Positions 1-5,402 of a stretch of 6,266 nt of DNA are shown one piece after another; the first letter of the stretch is position 1, and each line of letters opens with the position of its first letter. The translations under genes and the position numbers were made by a program. This DNA comes from an uncultured Ruminococcus sp. (GTDB taxonomy: Bacteria > Bacillota > Clostridia > Oscillospirales > Ruminococcaceae), in the NCBI GenBank assembly GCA_947177715.1, contig CAMWVM010000103.1, positions 1-6,266 on the forward strand, written 5' to 3'. The notes below the pieces were generated by a model, which saw nothing but the letters and a program-made list of their open reading frames with translations, had not been told where the DNA came from and ran no database searches.

Positions 1-55
1 ATTATATCGTCTACTGTTTCTTTTAAATCAGGATTTTTCTTTAAGAGCTTAACTA
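1..55. repeat. Direct repeat copy A: duplicate of the dnaA 3' coding segment
   Basis: These 55 bases are identical to 399-453, which lie inside dnaA and encode about 18 residues of the DnaA C-terminal tail (roughly residues 425-442). Identity ends abruptly at base 56 (G here, C at 454), and the copy begins exactly at the window edge. No reading frame continues from it: the sequence to its right is the AT-rich spacer, not dnaA. An exact repeat of this length placed at a sequence end is what a de Bruijn graph assembly with k = 55 can leave, so an artefact is as likely as a real partial duplication. Confidence 0.95.
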
Positions 56-376
56 GTAGAGTCGGTTGAAAACACTAAAAACTTTCTAATCTCTTATTTA
101 CAGGCATTTTCATCGTATAAAAAAATCAAATATTTTTCAAAGCTAAAAGTTTAAAGTGTTTAAATATTTTCAAGAGTTTAATTTGTTGAAATTTTTCATG
201 TTGATTGTTAAATAAAACATAAAAAAATGTTGAAATAAATAAACTTATAAAATTTTATCAACTTTTGATATTTGTTCTTAAATTTTAAAACTGTTGAAAG
301 TTAACTGCAAAGTATTAAAATAAGGCTATATAAGCTTAAAATATTGTTGAAAACTATGTTGAAACAGTTGAAAAAA
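56..376. other. oriC: Candidate replication origin (oriC) spacer downstream of dnaA
   Basis: This gene-free, extremely AT-rich stretch lies directly after the dnaA stop codon, where the dnaA-dnaN spacer and origin sit in many Firmicutes. It has seven GTTGAA elements, all on the + strand: 64-72, 184-192, 228-236, 292-300, 345-353, 357-365 and 366-374. Most read TGTTGAAA(A/T/G/C). The best, TGTTGAAAA, differs from the DnaA-box complement TGTGGATAA at two positions. One site of opposite orientation, TTATCAACT (255-263), matches TTATCCACA at 7 of 9 bases, and TGTTGATTG (199-207) is a weaker relative. No exact TTATCCACA is present. The A/T runs could serve as an unwinding element. Location and iteration support oriC, but binding by DnaA is inferred. 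No gene is visible; the only short minus-strand frame (start at 113) stops after 12 codons. Confidence 0.6.
345..374 (+). repeat. Triple GTTGAAA cluster (candidate DnaA-box array)
   Basis: Three DnaA-box-like 9-mers are packed head to tail: TGTTGAAAA (345-353), TGTTGAAAC (357-365) and AGTTGAAAA (366-374). Start-to-start spacings are 12 and 9 bp, and the last copy ends two bases before the dnaA stop codon. Such dense same-orientation packing is typical of initiator-binding arrays. It could also lie in the dnaA mRNA 3' end, but it does not form a hairpin, so it is not an intrinsic terminator. Confidence 0.55.
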
Positions 377-1726
377 CTATGTATTTTTCAAATTTTTAAT
401 TATATCGTCTACTGTTTCTTTTAAATCAGGATTTTTCTTTAAGAGCTTAACTACATCTTGATAATGAATAGTCATTGTAGAGTGGTTTTTATTTAATTCA
501 TTACCGATTTGTATATAAGTCATTCCCTTAATTTCTTTTAAAAGATAAATTGTTATCTTTCTTGCAAGAGAAATATTTGCACGTCTGTTCTGAGATCTTA
601 TGTCTTCAGGCGTTACTTTAAAAGAAGCAGCAACTTCATTTATAATACTATCAACTGTTATCTCAGCTGGATGATTTGCAATCATAATTTCTTTTATTAC
701 TCTTTGAGCCATGGATATTGAAGGAGGCTCGTTGGTATAAGTGGTGAGAGCTTTGATTTTATTTACTGTTCCCTCAAGCTGACGAATATTTGTCTTTATT
801 TTTTCTGCAATGATTCTTGCAACATTGTCAGATAGCTGAAGTCCCAAAAGCTCTGCTTTTCTTTTAACAATAGCCATCCTGGTTTCAAAATCAGGCGGCT
901 GAATATCAACCTGAACGCCAAGTGAAAAACGAGAACGAATTCTGTTTTCAAGCTTTGATATTTTTGACGGAGCAATGTCAGATGTTAGAACTATTTGTTT
1001 ACCTGCATTGTAAAGATCATTAAAAGTATGGAAAAATTCTTCCTGTCCTCTTTCCTTTCCGGCAATAAACTGAATATCGTCAATCAAAAGAAAATCTGCA
1101 TTTCGATATTTGTTATGAAAATTAATGGTTTTATGATATTCTAATGCCATAACAAGTTCATTTACAAAATTTTCACCGGTGGTGTAAATTATATTTAATT
1201 CAGGATTTTTCTTTAAAACTTCATTTTCAATAGCTTTCATAAGATGAGTTTTTCCAAGACCGGAATCACCATAAATGAAAAGAGGGTTAAAAGTATTATT
1301 TGACGCTGAATTACTTGAACTTTCATTTTTTCCTGCAACTGCTATACAGAATGCATATGCAAGCTCGTTGGATTTTCCTTTTATGAAATTTTCAAAGGTT
1401 AAAGATTCGCTGATTGAAGTAGGTTCGCTGACTGTCGGTACAGGTTCAGCAATCTGTTCAGGCTCTTTTTCTTTAGTTTTAACAAGAATTTTAATTTCTA
1501 CATCAAAACCTAAAGTTTCTAAAAATGCTTTTTTCAAAACAGATTCATAAACCTCAAGGGTTGTTTTTCTTGTAAATTCACTGTCTGTAAGAAGATAAGC
1601 CGTATTATTTTCAAGTTTATAAGGTTCAAGAATTTTAATCCATTTATTAAAGCCGATTTCACTAACAGTTGGATCAGCTTTACAGTATTTTAAAACGCTT
1701 AAAAATACGTCATTAAAAGACTCCAT
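377..1726 (-). CDS. dnaA: Chromosomal replication initiator protein DnaA
   Basis: DnaA is the AAA+ ATPase that binds DnaA boxes, melts oriC and loads the replicative helicase. The 449-residue length is normal for Firmicutes. Domain I is about residues 1-85 and the Glu/Pro/Ser-rich linker about 86-108. The AAA+ core follows, with Walker A GDSGLGKT (153-160), Walker B LLIDDIQF (213-220), sensor 1 near IVLTSD (245-250), the arginine-finger region ENRIRSRF (260-267) and sensor 2 NIRQLEG (313-319). Domain IV (about 353-449) is the helix-turn-helix DNA-binding domain. Its signature reads NKNHSTM (412-418) rather than the usual GRDHTTV, which may relate to the unusual box sequences next door. The ATG at 1726 is preceded by AGGAGGAG at a normal distance. 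Transcription is leftward from a promoter near 1900. dnaN, the usual next gene, is not in the window. Confidence 0.98.
   Translation of the reverse strand: MESFNDVFLSVLKYCKADPTVSEIGFNKWIKILEPYKLENNTAYLLTDSEFTRKTTLEVYESVLKKAFLETLGFDVEIKILVKTKEKEPEQIAEPVPTVSEPTSISESLTFENFIKGKSNELAYAFCIAVAGKNESSSNSASNNTFNPLFIYGDSGLGKTHLMKAIENEVLKKNPELNIIYTTGENFVNELVMALEYHKTINFHNKYRNADFLLIDDIQFIAGKERGQEEFFHTFNDLYNAGKQIVLTSDIAPSKISKLENRIRSRFSLGVQVDIQPPDFETRMAIVKRKAELLGLQLSDNVARIIAEKIKTNIRQLEGTVNKIKALTTYTNEPPSISMAQRVIKEIMIANHPAEITVDSIINEVAASFKVTPEDIRSQNRRANISLARKITIYLLKEIKGMTYIQIGNELNKNHSTMTIHYQDVVKLLKKNPDLKETVDDIIKNLKNT
399..453. repeat. Direct repeat copy B, inside dnaA
   Basis: This is the second copy of the exact 55-bp repeat at 1-55, offset by 398 bp. 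It sits within the intact dnaA reading frame near its 3' end, so it is the parental copy. The 398-bp interval between the starts of the two copies contains the whole candidate origin spacer. Confidence 0.95.
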
Positions 1727-1788
1727 TTTTCTCCTCCTGAAATTTTTTATATTTCTTAATCAATAAAATAGCATAAAACAAAAATCTT

Positions 1789-1812
1789 CCCTTTGAAAAG
1801 ATTTCAAGAGGG
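1789..1812 (-). promoter_or_regulatory. Hairpin in the dnaA 5' leader
   Basis: CCCTTTGAAA (1789-1798) pairs with TTTCAAGAGGG (1802-1812), giving ten base pairs with one bulged base (1808) and a three-base loop. It lies between the predicted dnaA transcription start (near 1876) and the start codon, so the leftward transcript would contain it about 60 bases upstream of the ribosome binding site. No U-tract follows in the leftward direction, so it is not a standard terminator. A role in mRNA stability or as a protein-binding inverted repeat is possible but unproven. Confidence 0.4.
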
Positions 1813-1882
1813 TATTTATTTAATTATCTTATGTATAAATTTTTAATAATTAAAAAACAGACACAATTATCAATTCTATTTA

Positions 1883-1911
1883 ATTATAGCATATTTCAAA
1901 AAAAATTTCAA
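1883..1911 (-). promoter_or_regulatory. Predicted sigma-A promoter of dnaA
   Basis: Read on the minus strand there is a -35 element TTGAAA (1906-1911), a 17-bp spacer and a perfect -10 element TATAAT (1883-1888). The -10 is preceded by TGC, making an extended -10 (TGCTATAAT). Transcription would start near 1876 and give a leader of about 150 bases before the dnaA start codon. Position, spacing and the extended -10 make this the best dnaA promoter in the gap. Confidence 0.75.
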
Positions 1912-1964
1912 GTGTAACGCATTATATAATAGTGTAAAATTTTTTTATAAAATTTCTAATTATC

Positions 1965-1994
1965 TTGAGTACTTAATATACAAAAAAATATAGT
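1965..1994 (+). promoter_or_regulatory. Weak candidate upstream promoter toward rpmH
   Basis: TTGAGT (1965-1970) and TATAGT (1989-1994) are separated by 18 bp and point rightward. Each differs from consensus by one or two bases. In such an AT-rich region matches like this arise easily, so it is a secondary candidate to the promoter at 2084-2113. Confidence 0.25.
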
Positions 1995-2083
1995 ATGAAA
2001 TACAATATATTGTGTTTCCGCAAATGTATAAAATTATAATATCAAAAAAGACTGTTTGAAATATAAAAAAATTATGAATAGTC

Positions 2084-2113
2084 TTGACAAATAATATAAG
2101 AATGAGCTATAAT
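2084..2113 (+). promoter_or_regulatory. Predicted sigma-A promoter of rpmH
   Basis: The -35 element TTGACA (2084-2089) and the -10 element TATAAT (2108-2113) are both perfect consensus matches, separated by 18 bp. Transcription would start near 2120, giving a leader of about 96 bases before the rpmH start codon. The strength fits the heavy demand for a ribosomal protein. The same transcript could supply rnpA and the membrane-insertion genes by read-through. Confidence 0.85.
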
Positions 2114-2215
2114 TGATTATTACAGGGGCATGTTATGCGTATTTTTATGCATAAAAAGGTCCGAATGATTTTATTGAAATGTTTTGTTTTGATTTTGGAA
2201 GGGAGGATATCTGAA

Positions 2216-2350
2216 ATGAAAAGAACTTATCAGCCTAAAAAATTACAGAGAAAAAAAGTACATGGTTTTATGAAGAGAATGTCAACTAAGAACGGCAGAA
2301 AGGTTTTGGCTCGCAGAAGATCAAAAGGAAGAGCAAGACTCAGCTATTAA
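2216..2350 (+). CDS. rpmH: Large ribosomal subunit protein bL34
   Basis: L34 is a small, highly basic protein of the 50S subunit. The 44 residues match the family throughout: an N-terminal MKRTYQPKK, then the HGF segment and a C-terminal run rich in Arg and Lys ([13 protein letters not shown]). I chose the ATG at 2216 because it gives the conserved N-terminus and is preceded by GGGAGG (2201-2206) nine bases upstream. The frame stays open for 27 further codons back to an ATG at 2135, but that extension has no L34-like sequence. It is the first gene of the conserved rpmH-rnpA-yidD-yidC-khpB block and is transcribed from the promoter at 2084-2113. Confidence 0.98.
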   Translation: MKRTYQPKKLQRKKVHGFMKRMSTKNGRKVLARRRSKGRARLSY

Positions 2351-2365
2351 TTATGTCAAAGATAC

Positions 2366-2417
2366 GGCCATATACCATTCAGTTTAAAAATGTTTGGTAT
2401 AGGGTCTTTCTCTTTAT
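2366..2417 (+). terminator. Probable intrinsic terminator/attenuator after rpmH
   Basis: GGCCATATACCA (2366-2377) pairs with TGGTATAGGGTC (2395-2406): twelve positions with one mismatch and one G-T pair, around a 17-base loop. A pyrimidine-rich, mostly T tract follows (2407-2417). The long loop and interrupted T tract suggest partial rather than complete termination, which would make rpmH mRNA more abundant than the downstream rnpA message. The rest of the 144-bp rpmH-rnpA gap shows no convincing separate promoter; GATAAT at 2466-2471 lacks a good -35. Confidence 0.6.
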
Positions 2418-2494
2418 TGTGATGTAAAACTATCATAATAACTAAATATTAATTAAAATTTATGTGATAATTATAGGTTTATTCAGAGGTTTTT

Positions 2495-2857
2495 ATGCTT
2501 TTTACCGAAATACTTAAGGATAACAAAATATTTTTAAGATGTTTTAGAAAAGGAAATTTCGTATCCTGTGAATATTTAACGGCGTATTATATGCCAAATA
2601 AATCGCCATATAACAGAGTAGGAATATCAGTAGGGAAAAAACAAGGAAACGCTGTAAAAAGAAACAGAATAAAAAGAATAATAAGAGCTGCTTACAGATT
2701 GAATGAGGACAAGTTTCCTATTGGATATGATATAGTTTTTGCAGGAAGAAATAATATTTTTGAAAAGAAAACTCAGGATATTGAGTTTTTTATTAATAAA
2801 AGACTTCTGAAAAAAATGAATAATCAGAGTTTTTTTGAAAAACAAAAAAGAAAATGA
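2495..2857 (+). CDS. rnpA: Ribonuclease P protein component
   Basis: RnpA is the small basic protein that assists RNase P RNA in removing tRNA 5' leaders. The 120-residue length is normal. Near the N-terminus FLRCFRKG (13-20) matches the family's aromatic/basic motif. The hallmark RNR segment is clear: RVGISVGKKQG (41-51) followed by KRNRIKRIIRAAYR (55-68). A basic, Asn-rich C-terminus follows. The ATG at 2495 has AGAGG (2485-2489) five bases upstream, a rather short spacing that may limit expression. The stop codon overlaps the yidD start as ATGA (2854-2857), which implies translational coupling. Confidence 0.96.
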   Translation: MLFTEILKDNKIFLRCFRKGNFVSCEYLTAYYMPNKSPYNRVGISVGKKQGNAVKRNRIKRIIRAAYRLNEDKFPIGYDIVFAGRNNIFEKKTQDIEFFINKRLLKKMNNQSFFEKQKRK

Positions 2858-3096
2858 GAAATATTCCGATTTTTTTTATAAGTATTTATAAGAAAATAAT
2901 AAGTCCGTTGTTTCCGCCAAGATGCAAATATTATCCCACATGTTCAAATTACAGCATAGAAGCTTTCAGAAAGCACGGCTTAATTAAGGGATTAATATTA
3001 AGCGTTTGGCGTCTTTTGAGGTGTAATCCGTTTTCAAAGGGCGGAGTGGACTATGTTCCCGATAAATTCAGTTTTTTTAAAAGAGAAAATAATTAA
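2854..3096 (+). CDS. yidD: Membrane protein insertion efficiency factor YidD
   Basis: YidD is a small protein at the inner face of the membrane that helps YidC-dependent insertion of membrane proteins. The 80-residue sequence has an amphipathic/hydrophobic N-terminus (about 4-20), then the family signature PPRCKYYPTCSNYSIEAF (21-38) with Cys24 and Cys30, HGLIKG (41-46) and a third conserved Cys (57) in RLLRCNPF (53-60). The start overlaps the rnpA stop by four bases and lacks a purine-rich binding site of its own, so it probably depends on ribosomes finishing rnpA. yidC follows after 50 bp. Confidence 0.95.
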   Translation: MRNIPIFFISIYKKIISPLFPPRCKYYPTCSNYSIEAFRKHGLIKGLILSVWRLLRCNPFSKGGVDYVPDKFSFFKRENN

Positions 3097-3146
3097 ATAT
3101 TAAATATAAATTAGTTTGGCAGGAATTCTGCGACTGGAGGTTTCAA

Positions 3147-4469
3147 ATGAATCTATTAGCTACCCCTTTGGGTTGGATAATGAAATTATGTTATGCACTT
3201 GTAAAAAATTATGGTATTGCATTGCTTTTGTTTACTTTAATAACACGTCTTGTAGTTTTTCCTCTTAATGTAAAACAGCAGAAAAGTACTGCAAGAATGG
3301 CAATGCTTAATCCTCAGTTAGAAAAACTAAAAAAGAAGTATGCTAATAATAAGGAAAAGCTTAACGAAGAAACCATGAAGCTTTACAGCAAAGAAAATGT
3401 AAATCCTATGGCAAGCTGTCTTCCTATGGTTATTACAATGGTAATCTTGTTCTCGCTTATTCCTGTAATTTATGGTCCTTTGACCTATATTTCTAATGCA
3501 GAAAAAGATGATGTAAAAGCATCTAATGCACTCATTACAAATCTTTATGTTGCAAGCGATGAAATTAAATCTAAGGATACATCTATTGAAGAGTTAATTG
3601 CTAAATATGAAAAAGAAGGCGATAAGGATCCTTATGAGGCTTTAAAAGAAGAGCTTAAGGATAAGGATAAATATCCGAAAACAGCAAAATCAATCGACAG
3701 CGACACAGAATGGAATAATTTCATTGAAGCAATAAAGAAGCATTCTGATATAGATAAATTTATGCTTGATGAAAATAATGTTTCAAAATCTCTTGCACAG
3801 TCCAGACCTGAGCTTATTACCTTTGATTTTGTTGAAAAAGAAAATGGTAAGTATGCTGATGTGCTTCCTGAAAGTGTAAGAAAAGAAGCAGAAAATATAA
3901 ATTATGAATTTATTGGAATTTCACTTGGTGCTATTCCTAAGTTTAAGCTTTCCCGTGATTCTTTGGTTTTCATTCCGTTTATATCAGCAATACTTCAGCT
4001 TCTTACTACAATTATTTCTCAAAGACTTTCTAAGAAAAATAATCCAGCCGCAGTTAATATGGGCGGAGGAATGAAGGCAATGTTTTATATTATGCCTTTG
4101 TTCTCACTTTGGATTTGTTTCTCATATCCGGCAGGACTGGGTCTTTACTGGATTTATTCATCATTGTTCGCTCTTATTCAGACAATAGTTCTTAACGTTC
4201 TTTATTCTCCTGCAAAAGTACAGGAAATGGTTAAGAAAGATATTGAAAAGAAAAAAAAGAAGAATAAAAAGCCTTCAATGTTTGAAAAAGCTTTAGCTAT
4301 GCAGAACGGTACAGAGCCGTCATCAGGTTCAAATGAAGAAGATGACGAGGATGTAGAAGAAAGAAAGCTTTCTAAGGCTGAAATGAAAGAACTTCAAAGA
4401 AAGCGAATAAATGAAGCAAGACGTCGTATGGCAGAAAAGTACGGCGAAGATTATGATGAAAAAGAATAA
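3147..4469 (+). CDS. yidC: Membrane protein insertase YidC/OxaA family, with large extracytoplasmic insert
   Basis: YidC inserts and folds proteins in the cytoplasmic membrane, alone or with SecYEG. At 440 residues it is much longer than Bacillus SpoIIIJ (about 260). The five-helix core is recognisable: TM1 about 22-40 with the conserved groove arginine R34 in ITRLVVFPL, a cytoplasmic helical hairpin about 43-88, TM2 about 90-115, TM3 about 272-292, TM4 about 310-328 and TM5 about 330-354 (with FSYPAGLGLYW at 325-335). Between TM2 and TM3 lies an unusual charged, Lys/Glu/Asp-rich segment of about 155 residues, predicted outside the cell. The tail (355-440) is long, first Lys-rich then acidic then basic, and could contact ribosomes. 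No lipoprotein signal peptide is seen, unlike many Gram-positive relatives. GGAGG (3136-3140) sits six bases before the ATG. It is followed by khpB after 25 bp. Confidence 0.96.
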   Translation: MNLLATPLGWIMKLCYALVKNYGIALLLFTLITRLVVFPLNVKQQKSTARMAMLNPQLEKLKKKYANNKEKLNEETMKLYSKENVNPMASCLPMVITMVILFSLIPVIYGPLTYISNAEKDDVKASNALITNLYVASDEIKSKDTSIEELIAKYEKEGDKDPYEALKEELKDKDKYPKTAKSIDSDTEWNNFIEAIKKHSDIDKFMLDENNVSKSLAQSRPELITFDFVEKENGKYADVLPESVRKEAENINYEFIGISLGAIPKFKLSRDSLVFIPFISAILQLLTTIISQRLSKKNNPAAVNMGGGMKAMFYIMPLFSLWICFSYPAGLGLYWIYSSLFALIQTIVLNVLYSPAKVQEMVKKDIEKKKKKNKKPSMFEKALAMQNGTEPSSGSNEEDDEDVEERKLSKAEMKELQRKRINEARRRMAEKYGEDYDEKE

Positions 4470-4494
4470 TTAATTTTGAGAGGAGTTTTATAAA

Positions 4495-5274
4495 ATGAAA
4501 AAGATTTTCACCGCTGCAACAGTGGAAGAAGCGAAACAGCTTGCGTGTGAAGAATTTCAGAAGGAAGAAAGCAAAATAACATTTAGTATTATTGAAGAAC
4601 CTAAAAAAGGGCTTTTCGGAAAAATTAAAGGTGAAGCTAAAGTTGAAGCAGAATATGAGGTTACTAAAACAGATATAGCTGTAAAATATATTGAAGATGT
4701 ACTTAATGTAATGGGCATTGAAAATGTTTCTTTCAATATTTCTGATTTGGAAAACGGCTGTCTGATTGATATAACCGGAGATGGAATGGATGAAGTTTTG
4801 GGTAAAAAAGGTGAATTGCTCGATTCTCTTCAGTATCTTTCATCATTGGTATGTAATAAAATTGACAGAGAGTATTTCAGAATCGCACTTGATTGTAATA
4901 ATTTCAGAGAAAAAAGAAAAGAACAGCTTGAACAGCTTGCAGTTAAAATTGCAAACAGCGTGAAGAAAAACGGAAGATCATCTGCACTCGAACCAATGAA
5001 TCCTTATGAAAGACGTATAATTCATGCAGCAGTTTCTGAAATTGAAGGCGTTACTTCTAAATCAACAGGAGAAGACCCTTACAGAAAAGTAATTATCAGT
5101 TCTACAGAAAAAAGAAGATATAATGATAATTATAAAGGTGGAAACCGCAGAGGAAAACGTGACAGAAAACCTAAAGCTCATTTTGATATCACAACAAGCT
5201 TTGAAAAGGATTATAAAAAGCCGAAGCCGGAGGATAATCTTGACGCAGGACTTTACGGTAAAATTGAATTTTAA
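4495..5274 (+). CDS. khpB: RNA-binding protein KhpB (Jag, SpoIIIJ-associated)
   Basis: KhpB/Jag is a cytoplasmic RNA-binding protein linked in Firmicutes to cell elongation and division, and almost always encoded just after yidC. The 259 residues show the three expected parts: a Jag-N domain (about 3-52, with KKGLFGKI at 37-44), a KH domain (about 55-135, with its GxxG loop GKKG at 103-106) and an R3H domain (about 140-203) whose R-x3-H motif is RRIIH (173-177). A basic, probably disordered tail (about 204-259) extends past R3H and makes the protein longer than Bacillus Jag (about 208). GAGAGGAG lies nine bases upstream of the ATG. A strong terminator follows eight bases after the stop, so this gene ends the operon. 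Confidence 0.96.
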   Translation: MKKIFTAATVEEAKQLACEEFQKEESKITFSIIEEPKKGLFGKIKGEAKVEAEYEVTKTDIAVKYIEDVLNVMGIENVSFNISDLENGCLIDITGDGMDEVLGKKGELLDSLQYLSSLVCNKIDREYFRIALDCNNFREKRKEQLEQLAVKIANSVKKNGRSSALEPMNPYERRIIHAAVSEIEGVTSKSTGEDPYRKVIISSTEKRRYNDNYKGGNRRGKRDRKPKAHFDITTSFEKDYKKPKPEDNLDAGLYGKIEF

Positions 5275-5282
5275 ATAATTAG

Positions 5283-5321
5283 CGGGTAATCTTTAATTAG
5301 ATTATCCGTTTTTTATTTTTT
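5283..5321 (+). terminator. Strong intrinsic terminator after khpB
   Basis: CGGGTAATCT (5283-5292) pairs with AGATTATCCG (5299-5308) over ten positions with one G-T pair, around a six-base loop. It is followed at once by six T, one A and six T (5309-5321). This closes the rpmH-khpB block and separates it from the sigma factor unit, whose candidate -35 element starts two bases further on. Confidence 0.93.
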
Positions 5322-5322
5322 G

Positions 5323-5350
5323 TGTAACCTTTTATTAAATATGGTGTATA
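5323..5350 (+). promoter_or_regulatory. Candidate ECF-type autoregulatory promoter
   Basis: TGTAACC (5323-5329) has the AAC core typical of ECF sigma -35 elements. After 15 bp, TGTATA (5345-5350) resembles the CGTCTA-like -10 elements used by such factors. Transcription would start near 5357, about 45 bases before the sigma gene. Many ECF genes are read from their own promoter, so position and sequence together suggest autoregulation. This is inference: the -10 match is only partial and no second copy is visible in the window for comparison. Confidence 0.5.
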
Positions 5351-5402
5351 TATAAATGAAAACGTTTTTATATCATTGCAATGATTTCAGTAAAGGTTTG
5401 GT

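Larger units (their letters stand above)
1727..2215. other. Divergent dnaA-rpmH intergenic regulatory region
   Basis: This 489-bp AT-rich gap between the divergent dnaA and rpmH genes has no convincing gene. It holds the dnaA ribosome binding site, a bulged hairpin (1789-1812), a dnaA promoter (1883-1911), a weak rightward promoter candidate (1965-1994), a 12-bp perfect palindrome ACAATATATTGT (2002-2013), the main rpmH promoter (2084-2113) and the rpmH leader. In some Firmicutes this interval carries DnaA boxes that repress dnaA. Here I see no TTATCCACA and none of the GTTGAA elements that crowd the other side of dnaA, so the origin signals appear one-sided. Confidence 0.7.

Noticed and set aside
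54..72. TAGTAG next to a GTTGAAAA element, considered as a DnaA-trio
   Set aside because: Only two triplets are present and they straddle the boundary of the 55-bp repeat, which may itself be an assembly artefact.
78..113. Short minus-strand frame starting at 113 (begins MKMPVNKR), considered as the dnaN start
   Set aside because: It stops after 12 codons, has no good ribosome binding site and does not continue as a sliding-clamp sequence. dnaN is probably beyond the left edge.
1275..1550. Open frame on the + strand opposite dnaA
   Set aside because: It lies wholly within the confidently identified dnaA gene, has no family resemblance, and is a frame shadow.
3119..3131. GCAG-GAATT-CTGC hairpin just upstream of the yidC ribosome binding site
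   Set aside because: A four-base-pair stem is too weak to claim a regulatory role.
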